Source of the DNA: Agarophyton chilense
Lineage: Eukaryota > Rhodophyta > Florideophyceae > Gracilariales > Gracilariaceae
Direction: 5' to 3'
Length of the DNA stretch: 64,000 bases
NCBI GenBank assembly: GCA_030374765.1
Contig: JARGXX010000003.1
Coordinates: forward strand, 310,001 to 374,000
The notes beneath the pieces are model-generated. The model searched no databases. It was given only the letters and a program-made list of their open reading frames with translations, and was not told where the DNA came from. Positions 1 through 11,780 of this stretch are shown here, piece after piece; the stretch's first letter is position 1; each line of letters opens with the position of its first letter. A program made the translations under genes and the position numbers.

Positions 1-2940
1 GAAACCCCCGGAAGGATGATTCAAGAATGGAAAACCTGGATGGGTGGACCTGCGAATAGCGTTTCGATCACAACCGAGTTTGGCATCAAGCCGTGAAGCG
101 TTAATATGCTATCTGTTCTATGGCCTTCATCATCTCTCTTCAGAATGTACCCTTCCTGCAAAGGATTTAGTTCTCGTCCTCACGAATTACGAGACTCTCT
201 CAGAGGAGGAAAGAACCCGAATGCCGGCTGGTACATACTGGAAGGTCAAAGGATGGCCTAACTACCATCCTGGACGTCAATCTGGAGCTCCATAACTCAG
301 AAAAAGGAAGCAACACAGGCTAATTCGCAAGTTGGAAGCAACGCCCCAAGGGCGAACGACCCGCCTTACTCAGGAAACTAAGTGAGAGAACCCCTAGGAG
401 GTCGGCCCTATTCCATCGCGTAGAGCCGACCAGGGAGTACTCGCCTCCTTGTCCCCGCGCTTGTAAACCCAAGGTCCTGATGAGGACTCATCATATTCCG
501 TTGAGCGGATTGGATCCGTCCGTTGAAAAGCGAGTACACTTTAAGTGTGAGCTTAAACGTCCTTGGAGACATTATACTTGTCCGTCGAAACGGGAAAACT
601 TTACTATGATAATGCAGAAAAGGAACTATAAAGTTTATGCCGACATCGGCTCGGACAAGGATTTATTGACCTGCCGCCTGACAGTTCTTGGTACAGGCGC
701 CGTACCGAACTTTATTCGGAGATCCCAACTAGGACCCATCGATCAGGAACAAATTCGTTACGGTCCATTGCCGGATATCCAAGATGCTAATAGGAATGCA
801 GTGAGAACGCTTGGAACAGTGAGGTGGCTCGTTCGACTCGGACACTTTTTGGTGAAAGTGTATTTAATGTCTGCAAATCACTGGCCGCACCAGTTGTTCT
901 GGGATGTGATTATTCTGACAGATTTCTCGAAGCAATCCGCCCTCGGAGTCGACTAATTACGTTAGACGATGGCTTGACAGTGCCAATGGTGAGAAGACCA
1001 CTACAAAGAGTCCCTACAGCTGCTCCACTTCCACCCTCAATGAAATACGAGTTGGCTCGTGGTCGTACATCACCAAAGATTCGAGTGTCGAAACGTAGAG
1101 TTTTAAAGGCTCGATCCCAAACCTGGGTACAAGTGAGAACACAACGACCCGGTCTGGTGATAATTAAGCCTCATGCAGCTATGTACTAGCATCGAGTACT
1201 TCTCAAAGTCAATGGAATTGCCCAAGATGAGCCGCACAAACCCTTTCGAATACTCATCAGTATCTTTACCAATAACGATTATCGTTTACCGAAGAATGAG
1301 ATCGTTACAGCTGCTCTGCTGCACCCTATAGCAGCGGTTCCGACTCATGCCTCTACCGCAGAAGTGCTAGGGATTGCTGATGTGTCAGACGAATCAACTG
1401 GGGCACGTGAAGGTCCCAGAGGGCAGTTGCAAACAACAGAAGAAAAGAAGGACCAAGACCAGCTGGTAGAAGAACTAGTCCTCGAGAATGTTCCCGAAGG
1501 ATATAAGAAAAGAATCAAACAAGTGTTAAAAAAGTATGCCTCTATGTGAACTGGAAAACGAGGAGAGATCTCCGCCACCGAACATCATATTGATGTTATT
1601 CCGGGATCTCGTCCCATTTCTCAGCCACCTTACAGAGCAGGACTGCAAACTCGTCAGATCGAGGAGTAAAATGTTGCCATGATGCTCGAAGCAGGAGTAC
1701 CAGAAGCAGCACAATCTTCATGGGCTTCACCTGTGTTGTAAGTCCCAAAACCTGATGGTTCTTTACGAATCTGCGTCGACTACTGGAAACTCAACGCAGC
1801 TACGATACGAGATAAGTATTTACTGCCTCGCATGAAAGAGTGTATAGAAAGCTTAGGCGGTGCGAACGTGTTCACCACGCTTGACGCCCACACTGGCTAT
1901 TAGCAGGTTCCTGTAGCCGAAAAAGATCAGGATATGACTGCATTTGTGTCACACGCTGGACTATACCGTTTCAAACTGATGCCATTTGGACATACCAATG
2001 CTCCAGCAACTTTCCAGCGCGCCCTGGACATAACACTCTCGAAGTATAAATAGAAAACATGTTTAGTCTATATGGACGATGTCATTATCTTCTCTCAAGA
2101 TATGGAAAGTCATATGCGACATGCAGAGGAAATCCTCAAAGCGTTGCAGACAGCAGGTATAACCTTGAAGTTCAAGAAATGCGAATGGTTTGCTATTACG
2201 GTGAAGTACTTGGGCCACATAATTAGGCCTGTTAAGCTTGCAATTCATGAAGCTCAGACAGCGGCAGTGCGCGAATCGCAACTACCGTCCACACAGACTC
2301 AATTACGATCCTTTTTTGGATGATGTACGTCTACAGACGGTTCATACCACGCTACTCGCACATTGCAGCTCCATTGAACGCATTGTTGCGTAAAGGACAG
2401 CCTAATAAGCTCGAGGAATTCGAACCCGCCAAACACGAAGCATTCAAGACTTTTAAGACAAAACTCGTCACAGCACCAATCTTGGCATTGCCCAAACCCA
2501 ACCTATCCTATTCTTTGGATACCGACTTTAGTGAGCATCAGGTAGGTTGGGCCCTTTTTCAGACCCATCCGGATGGTCAGAGGAAACCATTCGGTTAATG
2601 GTCACGAACGCTGAGCGCTGCAGAGAAGAATTACTCCGTATCAGAAAAGGGATGTCTTGCAGTAGTGTGGGCGCTTACTACTTTACGACTCTATCTCCAG
2701 GGAGAAACGTTTACCATCCATACGGTTCATTCGTCCCTACGATGGTTATTATCAATAACAGACCCCTCCGGGAGATTAACACGTTGGCTCTTACGCCTAT
2801 CTGAATTCGATTTCGAAGTTAAATATAAGAAGCGTCTGTTTTCTCGGAAAGCTAGTATTGGCAGCTAGTTTAGTATGCCGGAAGATATCCCGCAAAGAAT
2901 CTGCGAAAAATGACGGATCGCGGATGCAGAGGTAATTTCT
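1..2940 (+). mobile_element. Ty3/gypsy pol fossil
   Basis: This is a remnant of the polymerase region of a Ty3/gypsy LTR retrotransposon. In order it shows a retropepsin-like protease segment (about 640-1000), a reverse transcriptase core (about 1740-2320) with the YMDD catalytic box near 2071-2082, and an RNase H-like region (about 2400-2870). The order protease-RT-RNase H and the RT sequence place it in Ty3/gypsy, not copia. No LTR is visible on either side and the left end runs off the window. It is broken many times (roughly half a dozen breaks or more), so it is an old fossil. Its integrase is absent or decayed past recognition. Confidence 0.85.
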
Positions 2941-3840
2941 GTTAGTTTTTTAGAGGGCCAGCTAGTTCTGGCTTTCGATTCTATATCAAAATCCTACACA
3001 TTATGAATGGGAATCGAATACAAAAGCCCCTGCTATTTTACCGCCTATGTTTGGATGCCAAACGCTAGATGTTAATGAAAAAAGCCTGGCTAAAACACCC
3101 TCCCACCAATCCATATCACAATGATACCTCCCAGATCCACCATCCACAATACGACCTGGTCTCGCCCACATTCCCCTTGCACCCCTCATCCTCCTCTCCA
3201 CTCCCCGCAATCCCCGCTACAACCCCTCCTTCCTCCTTCTCCTCTTCCCCATCGATCCCCTTACTCCCAGCTCCAAAAACCGTTCCACCTACCTTTCCAT
3301 AGTGTCATGCATGGATACAGTTCGGCTCCGCATTTGCTCAAAAATGCCGTTAGACAATCATGAGGGGATGGGTGCCGTCGTTCGCGGGTTGGCATGGTGA
3401 GCCTCATTTCGAGAATTGCCGTCGGAGGTAGATCACAAATGACGAAGATACTTTATTCTGGACGACGGAAAGAAACATGTAAAGGAAGTGAACCAGGTTA
3501 CAGAGCGGTTTATGCCTGAGGAGAAACTAAATTAAACGAAAGCTTGGCTTCGAAAGCAGACCAGCTCTACGCGGGAGGAGATCAGAGGGGAAATAATCTT
3601 TACGCAGGGCGTGTTGGGTGGTAAAGGGATTACCAACGCAACCTAGCTATGATCCCTATGCACAGCATGGGCGAAAGTTATAGCGCACCATCGGGTCGGA
3701 CTGGTAAGAAAGAGTTCTAGAATACCCTCCTCTACTCCAAAGCTCGGTGGAAGCCTGATATGACTCGGCGCGGCAAATTGTAATAAGCGAGCAAGAGTAC
3801 GGATTAAAGTGATGTTTTTGGTGAAAGACAAGTTCTTCTA
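2941..3840. other. non-coding stretch with pyrimidine-rich tract
   Basis: I see no supported gene here. From about 3130 to 3300 the plus strand is strongly C/T-rich (Pro/Ser-rich in translation). That composition creates open frames by chance. The rest has no recognisable protein similarity. Confidence 0.4.
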
Positions 3841-5345
3841 TCACTGACGTCTCGATAGGACGCTCCTTTCTCTGTTTCCACTTATCTCAGCAGAAGATGT
3901 GCGGGCGGTATGCGCCGTGGAAAAATCACTGTTTAACCTTCCTAGATGAAGCAACCTTCTCCAAAAGTCTGCGAACCAAGCTCTTCTTCTGGAGATTCTC
4001 TCTTGATTCGCTCTCATGCTGCCACGGGCAGCAGCCAAAGCACTTGCGCGCACATCTTCGAGCATTGTCGTATGATTCCTCGCCCTCAGTCTGGCTTTTT
4101 TGCGAGCTTCCTCGGCGATGTGCTGTTCTCGTTTAACCGCTTCGGCAATGCCCTACAAATAAGCTTCTCTCTCCTTCGATATTTACTTCTGAAGCCCGTC
4201 GGCTCGCTTCATAACGTCGTCAAGCTTGGCGGTCATTAACCGACTCGTCTCAAGCTTCGCATTTAGTCGCTCAATCTAACTCTCCTGAGCTCTCTCGACA
4301 ACCTTTGATGTAGGCAGTTTTTCTTCCAGAGATTTCCGGGAGCGCTCCAGACTTTCCATATGCTCGGAAAAGTTCGTGAGTTCTTGATTCATGACAGATA
4401 GCTCCTCCTCTCTCAATCGAAAAATTTTCTCCGAGTGCTTGATCAGTCTTTCCATCTCCTCGAGAACTTTTGTTTCGTCCTGGGCGTTCTTTTCTTCTCT
4501 GAAGAAAGTGAATGAACCTCTTTCAGCAACAGGTCCATTTCGTACCGAAGGCTACCGCATTCTGCGTTTGAGTACTTTTGTTTGAGCGTCACTGAGCTGC
4601 TTCCTTGTCATATCCAGTTGATTTAAAAGGTTTCCAACGGACGTTGAGGATTTCCTCTCAGTGCGCATGAGATCCAACGTGATCTGTAAGGACAGCAGAT
4701 CATTGTGAGTTTGAAGAACGAGCGTTACAGTCGTGTCAGACCTTGAATCGCTCACAGACATTCCGCTTCAGATTGGTGTCGCACATGCGTGGGTTGCTGG
4801 TTGGCTTTGGAATGGTAGCGTTCACCGTCTCATCGGCCGGGCACCATCATCATCACCAGTGGCGCTAAGCGACGAAGTACCTTCTGCTGGGATAGGGGCC
4901 GTGCTTATCTTGCATTGTGCGTCGGGCACTTCTGCTTGATGCATGCGATTCAGATATATCTCTTCTACATTTGTTTAGTTTGCGGCGTAGTCAAACTCAT
5001 CTCCAGTATGGCCCTTTTGAATCCTTTCCTGGTAGTCCATCACGACAAAATCCGGTAGCAGGGTCATTCTACTTTCGGCATCGCTGCCTATGTAGCTAGC
5101 GTTTGTGTCTACACTCTGTTGACTGAGCCGTGAGAGGACCCCGAGTTGTTCAGAAGCCGAGAGGGATGGCTGGCCGTCGATATCTGCCTCGCTGCTGCTT
5201 CCCAAGGAATTGCCTTCCGTACCTTCTATAGCATTAGTATCATGCCAGGCATCTATGACCCCATTCACGCATTTGACAATATTAGTCCATGTCATGGGAA
5301 CAGTCACAATCTGAATCGCACGAATCAATAGAAGACTAAGATGCT
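3841..5345 (-). pseudogene. coiled-coil protein pseudogene
   Basis: One minus-strand frame can be followed for about 500 codons. It holds a Ser/Asp-rich N-terminal part (about 5330-4980) followed by charged heptad-like helix, for example ETKVLEEMERLIKHSEKIF near 4430-4490, EELSVMNQELTNFSEHMESL, and a basic region near 4100. The frame is interrupted by in-frame stops at 4975, 4822, 4768, 4552, 4276, 4183 and 4153, yet the helix character continues through each in the same frame and I find no frameshift. All seven stops can be derived from CAA, CAG or CGA by one C-to-T change. I do not recognise the family. It lies downstream of the MED13-like relic on the same strand and may be a separate gene. 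Introns are an unlikely explanation, because the coding character is unbroken across the stops. Confidence 0.55.
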
Positions 5346-5428
5346 GAGCTTCGCCTGACCGACATTTACGTCAAGCTGAAAGAAGGTGAGGGTGGGGAGG
5401 ACCAGTTCCAGCGAACTCTCAAAGAGCT

Positions 5429-5720
5429 TTACACGAAGCCGCCGAAACCGACATAGTCAGAATGCTGCTTGTGATCTTCATCGAGTTGTTCGACATCACC
5501 ACCCTCGATAAAGTCATCGTCGTAGTGGTAATCGTCAGCAACAGGGCGCGGGCGGGCGTGCGGCTGTGCGGCCGGCGACGAAGGCTGGTCGTATTCGTCC
5601 TCGCTGACAGACGGCGCGGAAGAGCTCTGCTAGCACAACCGCAGAGCCTCACGGATGTTACTGGTAGCCGCCCAGGAGATTCGGACGAATTCGAACGCCG
5701 CTTTGCATTCGGTTCTGCGT
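5429..5720 (-). pseudogene. acidic C-terminal gene fragment
   Basis: A minus-strand frame reads AAFEFVRISWAATSNIREAL, then a Ser/Pro-rich linker and a strongly acidic tail (DDYHYDDDFIEGGDVEQLDE), ending in a TAA at 5429. One in-frame TAG near 5636 breaks it, again a codon that CAG would give by C-to-T. The composition is typical of a disordered protein terminus, whereas the overlapping longer frames here are Arg-rich shadows. It could be the far C-terminus of the MED13-like gene upstream or of another lost gene. I cannot tell which. Confidence 0.35.
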
Positions 5721-5866
5721 GCCTATGGCGGTGGCGGCTAATGGAGAGTGTGCGCTTGCGCTTTGGCGGCGTTTCTGTTGGCACAGCGCGACGCCGCGAC
5801 CGTACGAAGCATGAATCCCCACCAAAAGAGAACGCGTACACATCTTCCCTTGCCCTGTATGGAGAT

Positions 5867-8800
5867 TCAAATTGGAGAGGATATCGGGTTCTTGCGGCTC
5901 TCGCGAGTCAATGAAGCCAGCCTGGTGCAAAGCGCCTTCACATACAACTGATATTGTTCCGTCATCACTCGTTCTGCTTCGGATAAGCCTTTTCCATTTC
6001 CTTTCTCACAGGGTGTTGAGTCCACTACCGAATTAGAAATGAAAGCGACTCATTCGAATGGAAAGACAGTATGGGTTCCAAATGAACATTCCTGGTATAC
6101 AGAGTACACATCTCGTAGGAATACGTTAACATGTTCTTGGATATCCTCCGGCGCTATGGCAACATATTCTACATTGTTTCGTTCGCTATATGGTTCAAAC
6201 GGAGCCTTTTTCCACGTTGGAAGGGTTCTACCAAAAGACTCCACCCACTCCTTCTTGTAGCCCACACACACTTTCGGAGGCTTGAGAGGAAATACGGCTG
6301 CAGATTTTCCCATGTAGTCGTTGATAGAAAGCGGACCCAGTAAGCCGGGCACGTTGTGTTTAGGTTCCCGGATAAGCTCGGGGTCAGTAGATTCCCCTGA
6401 TCTAGTTTGCGAAAGCTTGGGTCCGCAACCAAGAAACCCCAGACACGTCTTAAACACATGAATGGTTTCCAACGCTGGCGGCAACCCAAGAAGCACCCGT
6501 CGCATTGTAGCCGAAGAAACCTCATTTGTTTCAACATCCACAGAAACTCTTTCCTTCTGGGGGAAATCCATAGGATCATTCAAACTTCCCCGGAACAGAG
6601 ACAGTTCATTCATTGAAAAGAGCTGCAATTCAAGTAAAGAAATAAGATAGTGAACTTCACCGTCTCTCTTGGAGAAAGGCCTTCCATTTGAAGAACATGA
6701 GACAGTGTGGACATATGCCTTTGTCGACGGATGCTGTGCGGACCTCTTAAGACCCCTCTGACTCGTACAGGAAAGCTTCTGATCTTCCTCTCGAGCTCCG
6801 TGTGAAGAGCTTTGTGAAAGAGAGTTCTCACTCACGGTCGACAATATTCCCCAGTGTGAGTTACGATTCGCTGATAAAACATAGCACGCACTGGCACAAT
6901 CAACGGCAACGGAGTATGCCAACTTCAAGGCATCTATCTCAAGAGTACGATCCCCAACTGTAGCTTCTTGGTCCCGCTTTTCACTGGTGCCCTCAGCGAT
7001 GAGCTCATGCAAGGAACGCAACGTTGTGGGAGAGTATGCCTTCTGTTCGGGGGTTTGGGCCTTCCGTTCTTCGTCTTCATCTGATTCTGATAGATCGCAC
7101 TCCGAATATCCGATTATTTGCGAAGCAGAGATGGGTCCTTCACTTCGCCCTCAACCCGAAGCCTGGGGAACCTCTTACGTTTCCTCCGAGGAATTTAAAA
7201 TGATTGCCGGTTTTCCATATGGTCTTTCTGTCTGTTGCACGCTGACCAGTTTCCAAGAAACCTTTCACATCATCATCCTTATACGTTTTCAACAGACGAA
7301 ACTTCCATTGCGAATTAAATAGTTTCGAAAATCTTCTTATCTTGCTGACGCCCTTAGAAGTGGACAATCGCACACGACGGCGTTCTGTAAAATCCTCTTT
7401 AACGAACGCAGTGAGCATTTCACTTACATTTGAACTCTGCGGCCTGCGGTCTGTGAGTGGGGATTTAAAGTTCTTCAATCCTGCACGAACGATATCTGTT
7501 GGTGATAGATTGCTTAATTTTTCATCCGACTCAGACTAAACATTGCCTCCGCTCTGACGCGCAATAGACGATTCTTGGAGTGCTCTGAGTCCACTTCCAT
7601 ATTCGCGGTTTGTCCGCCTTTTTTTCCATCACGGTGCATGGAACCTGGATTTGCGGTCTGCTCTTCAGATCTTTGCCCGTTTTCAAAGTTTGGATGAATG
7701 GAATTCTCGTCGTTCCCAACATTATTCTCGTCTTCCTGCAGGCGTTCATAGATTCCGTCAGGGAAAAACTCTGCCACTTCATCCAACGTACTCAAGTCAG
7801 TCATGCCCATCCCTATGTCCATTCCTTGCCCACCATGAAGGAAATCATTTGCATTGGATTCATCTCCATCCAAGGAGAAAGAGTCAAGTCCACTGTTAGA
7901 GTTGATGACAAGCGTTGGCTCGCTTTTCATGTTCGCTAAAGGAATTGCCTCGTTCTTCGTATCTGCTGTATTATTCAAACCAGTATTTCCAGTCCCATTT
8001 TGTTGCGTTCCAGCAAGACCTTTTGCAATAGTTATTCCGCCTTCTACGGAGTTTTGCACGCCTGAATCAGAAAGATCCGGAACTGGGAGTTCTAGGGAAC
8101 ACCCCTCTTCGACGAGTGGATGGCGCGTGGAGAGAGCAGGGTCTTGGTTTTTGTCTTTCTGAACGAATCGAATGGCAGCGTTAAGAGACTCCGCACTTGA
8201 GGCGTCGTCTTTGAGTAGCACAGAAGCTTGCTGAGAAGGGGGTTCCGTGGGAGAAGGGGTGCGGTTGGTGTTGGCAGAAGGGCTACTCGGATAGGGGGAC
8301 CTTGGACGTTTTCTTGACTTCAACAAGCTCGAGCTCTTGATACGTTTCTTGGGGTCCGGCACAGCTCTAGATACAGCTGCGGAACTGGCTGAATCTGCAG
8401 GCAACAGCGTCTCGTTGGTGAGAATCACTGCTCGTGGATAAGGGACGACTAATGCGTTTTCGAACTTGACAAACACAACCGAGGAATCCAACTCCATAGG
8501 CGAGGATGGACTAAGAGGATACATGCCGGCTTCGAGCCATCTGTCAAGGACGGACTCGGTTAGAGCATCGCCAGGCGGGGCACGTCGAGATAACCGAGCT
8601 GGGCTGCCAAGAGGTGCAGTTGTGACGTGTAAGGAGTGATTAGGGTCTCGCAACAAGTCTGGGTCTGTGATTCTGCGAGCGGTTGAGTTCTTTACGATGA
8701 CTCGGATGATTACGCGAGGGTCCAGTGGTGAGGAGAGCGATACCGAGAAGAAATGTGCAAAGCCTACGGACGGATCTACAACCTGATGGGCAACACGGAG

Positions 8801-9012
8801 CGCTCCCTGTGACTGCAAGAGAGAGAGAATGGTGTGTTTGCCACTTTTTCGAAGCTGCTCAAGAGGTTGAGGCAATTGGACATCCGGAAGCGAGATGCTG
8901 GGGTCTGGGTGCGTGAGAAGGAAGTGGCGCAAAAGGCAGCGAGCCAAGCGGCGAGTGTTGTTTCGGCGATGACGAGAGAGGTTGGCCTCGGCATTGGAAG
9001 GAGGAAGGAAAA
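5867..9012 (-). pseudogene. MED13: Mediator subunit 13-like gene, broken
   Basis: MED13 is the large subunit of the Mediator CDK8 kinase module, which links the kinase to core Mediator in the nucleus. The best match is the C-terminal region (about 6050-7150). It has VGYKKEWVESFGRTLPTWKK, then EPYSERNNVEYVAIAPED and FLRDVYSVYQECSFG, which follow the order of the conserved MED13 C-terminal block (VGYDKDWL..LPxW, EPYxxxxDVAYVVxxPE, FFRDLxAxYE.CRLG). The 7514-9012 part carries an N-terminal-domain-like end (VLDRWLEAGMYPLSP, then VVPYPRAVILTNETL), a basic Ser-rich stretch (KKRIKSSSLLKSRKRPRSPY) and an acidic linker. The gene is broken by a single-base frame change near 7520, another near 7150, and a TGA at 6050 after which homologous-looking sequence continues to 5867. 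No initiating ATG is in frame at the upstream end. Confident as to family at the C-terminus, less so for the full extent. Confidence 0.6.
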
Positions 9013-9950
9013 ACTAGAGTTCTGAGAGAAGGTGCGGGGCGAAAGGTCTGAAGAGTCAGCACAGCGAAATTCACTGGAGCGTGGCTTGCTCGTACGAAAG
9101 ACCAGGGTCCATCAAGTTGATGGCGAAAAGCCAGGCGAATATGGCGTTTGCGATTTGGGTGCGCCACACGTGGCACACTTGCAGCGCGCGCCCCATTTTG
9201 GACGTAGTACGTCCAAAATGGGACGCGCGCGCAGTTGTTTCAAAAGGGAACAGATGTCCGGGTATCACTGCATACCTGCACGGCTCTTTGTCGAGGTCCA
9301 AAACACCCGGCTACCGCAATGCTCAAACCACCACCACAACCACCACGAACGCCATCCCTCACCTTCCCTGGACCCTCCTCCTCCCCCTCTCTCAACCATA
9401 GTCATCCTTAAGCCCCAGCTCGCCGCGCACCAAACTTTTACCGCGCTGCTCGCGCCCCTGCATACAGCCCCGCATTCCCCTCCTCCTTTCTCCCTCAGCG
9501 CTTTCACCGAGGGTGCATCCAACGCTGCACGTTACGCACCTTCCTTCCGAAAGCCAACCTTCCAACTCGCCATTTTGTTGGGATTTGCGCACCGACTGCT
9601 TCCAAACTTCATTTTACTTTGCCTCAACTGTCTTCACCGTGATCCACATTCCCTCCAGTGCCCTCCTCAGGGCAACAACCTTTCCCCAATCTCTTGCTGA
9701 ATCCACTGGAAACGCCAACTCAGCTTCCACACCCCACGTTTGTACCACCTTCACCAAAACATCATATTCCGCCGCAACCCCGTCCGCAACTAACCATAAC
9801 ATTGCCATTTCCTCTCCACCTTCCTTCTCAGTGCGACATACCTTCCCCGACTTCCTGCTAAATACAATGCCACTCCCAACTCCGTATTCACAATAAGCAT
9901 TTGTACAACCACAACCAAAACATCATCTGCCGCCGCTACCTCGTCCGCAA
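9013..9950. other. low-complexity region, no supported gene
   Basis: The plus strand is rich in CCA, CAA and TCC triplets from about 9310. Several overlapping frames are open in both directions (Pro/Ser/Thr-rich on plus, Gly/Val-rich on minus), as expected from composition alone. I see no domain. A decayed repeat-rich protein is possible but unproven. Confidence 0.35.
9184..9230. repeat. near-perfect 47-bp palindrome
   Basis: Two 23-bp arms (9184-9206 and 9208-9230) are reverse complements with one mismatch and a one-base centre at 9207. The core CCCATTTTGGACGTA is matched by TACGTCCAAAATGGG. The arms end in alternating CG runs. It could form a hairpin or cruciform, or be a relic of a short transposon end. 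Confidence 0.75.
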
Positions 9951-9954
9951 CCCC

Positions 9955-10180
9955 TTCCGCAACTAACCCCCGCACGAACTTCCCCTCCACCACCGCCGCA
10001 ACCGAGTCCCCATCAAACTCCCGCACTAATTCTCCCTCCACCACCGCCGCAAACCCGTTCGCAACTCACCCCCGTACCGACTCTCCCTCCACCACCGCCG
10101 CAACCCCGTCCGCAACTAATCCCCGCACCAACTTCCCCTCCAGCATTGCCGCAACCCTGTCTCCAACTAACCCCGCACCA
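9955..10180 (+). repeat. 51-bp tandem repeats
   Basis: About four degenerate copies of a roughly 51-bp unit, each containing CCTCCACCACCGCCGCAAC followed by a CCGCAACTAAC-like segment. The period is a multiple of three, so both strands stay open: Ser/Thr/Pro-rich on plus and Gly-rich on minus. It may be the remains of a repeat-rich wall or secreted protein, but no start, signal peptide or stop frames it. Confidence 0.6.
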
Positions 10181-10770
10181 GGCTTGTCGAAGAATCACCA
10201 ATCAGAAATTTCTCACGGACAGTGCTAGACGAAACGAGACCTCGACCCACAGCAATTCCAGATAGAAAAGGAGGGGAACAAGGAAAGCAGAAAAGAAACG
10301 GACGAAGAATGCAACCATTCCGTTCAATTGACAGGAGTCACGGAAAACGTGTCTCTTTATTCTCAAAGGCCGAACGTTCATTCTTTTCAGGAGATTTCCC
10401 GAATGTCACCATGTTCTTATCCTTTAAAAAGGCTGAAATGCAATATACGCGCCAAAGAGGTATGTCTGGCAAACGCAATGCAAGAAACAAACAAGAATGA
10501 GATGCAGGTGTGTTCTTTCTCGTGAACCAGCCGAGGTTGAAATTAATGTCTTCAACAAATGGCATGTGGTCGATTGTACTCACGGCATCCTCTTCCGACA
10601 TTCGATCTTCAAATGATCTGAACTGTACTATGGCTGGCTCAATTCACCGATTCGGAATGACCGTCAGTATTGCTCAACATATGTGATGGATTGTTTCGCT
10701 TTGCCGTATCATGTACAAGTCTTCCGCATTTTTCCGGCATCCATCGCTTTGATTTGTTCGGTTACCAGCA
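10181..10770 (-). other. decayed coding remnants
   Basis: No intact gene. A minus-strand segment starting at an ATG near 10601 reads MSEEDAVSTIDHMPFVEDIN, and the sequence just upstream on the same strand has short protein-like stretches in shifting frames. It may be the lost 3' part of the zinc-cluster gene upstream, but the frames do not connect cleanly. Confidence 0.25.
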
Positions 10771-10975
10771 TTAGTTGACGTCCCCCTTCCCCGTCGGCCT
10801 GCAACTCAACGATTTTCTTCTTTTCGTGTTCAGGAAGCTCCGATGCAGTGTATTTGTGAAAGCTTCGCCGAACTTCATAGAGGTCGGTAACCGTGTGAGC
10901 GTGATATACACCTTGCAGATGGTGAGCGTCAGCAGTGCCTCGTCTGCTTCCAGCCGGTGTAAGAAATACCCGTGG

Positions 10976-11656
10976 TCATTGGTTTTGTCCCGTAGATCTT
11001 CTTTTTGAGTTCGCATTGTTAGCAAACTCACTATCGCGTTGATCTCTCTTCTCCTGGTATCGACGTCGTGCGTTGCGGTTATCCCTTCCTCTGTGTCTGG
11101 CACGGTATTTGCGGACCTTCTCCGCATTTTTTCGACGCTTATCAATCACAAGCTGAGTGTCAGTGCAGTATACCTTGTGCGGAGTTCTTGGGAGAATTAA
11201 GCGAGCACGATCACATTCAGAGCTTTCGGCACGAGGATTCCCTGCAACGCACAAGTAGTGCACATTCTCATTGAAAACTATTCTCTCCGGAGAGTCTTGA
11301 GTTTCAACATATACCAATGCCTTAAAATCAGATGGAATTAGTTCTCCAACGACTCTAATTGAGTTCTGATGATCAGTTTTGTCTGGTCTTTGCTTCCATT
11401 CAGTGGCACTGCACACACCTCTCGCTCCGCCACTTGCCCAGCCTGGATCTTTACATACACTGCAAACGACGCAGCCTTTTAAGGACTTGTCTGAACCGTA
11501 CTTTTCCATTATCGGTGTCCCCGGTGATGTGCCACAGATGATATGAATTGGTTCCTTGCATATGAGACAATAATGATTAGGATCAGAGCCAATCACTCCG
11601 TCCTTTACCCGACATTTCTTTCGTTCATTTTCAATGCAAAAAAAATGCTTCGCCAT
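10976..11656 (-). CDS. zinc-cluster protein with basic C-terminus
   Basis: A 226-residue frame from a true ATG at 11656. The first 75 residues hold a Cys/His cluster: a Cys near residue 7, another near 15, then CLICKEPIHIIC and CVVCSVC. This suggests one or two zinc-binding folds resembling PHD, treble-clef or BED modules, without a clean match to any. The last 60 residues are strongly basic (KRRKNAEKVRKYRARHRGR, then NARRRYQEKRDQRD), like a nuclear-localisation or DNA-binding region. A second frame overlaps the 3' end and continues to about 10771 with protein-like composition, so the gene may once have been longer and lost its end by a frame change. Function unknown. It could be a host regulator or a domesticated transposon protein. 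Confidence 0.5.
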   Translation of the reverse strand: MAKHFFCIENERKKCRVKDGVIGSDPNHYCLICKEPIHIICGTSPGTPIMEKYGSDKSLKGCVVCSVCKDPGWASGGARGVCSATEWKQRPDKTDHQNSIRVVGELIPSDFKALVYVETQDSPERIVFNENVHYLCVAGNPRAESSECDRARLILPRTPHKVYCTDTQLVIDKRRKNAEKVRKYRARHRGRDNRNARRRYQEKRDQRDSEFANNANSKRRSTGQNQ

Positions 11657-11780
11657 GTCTGGAAGATCTCAGAACTGCTAGGGAATTTCAACGGAGTTCA
11701 ACCATGTGCGGGTGAAGAACTCGCGACTATGGCCGTGGAATATGAAAAGCTACCGGTCGGGTGTCTACAACTTGAGACTG

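Noticed and set aside
5462-5914. Plus-strand open frame of 150 codons
   Set aside because: Val/Arg-rich complement of acidic coding sequence on the minus strand.
9032-9700. Plus-strand open frame of 222 codons
   Set aside because: It covers the palindrome and a low-complexity C-rich stretch, with no domain and no clear start context.
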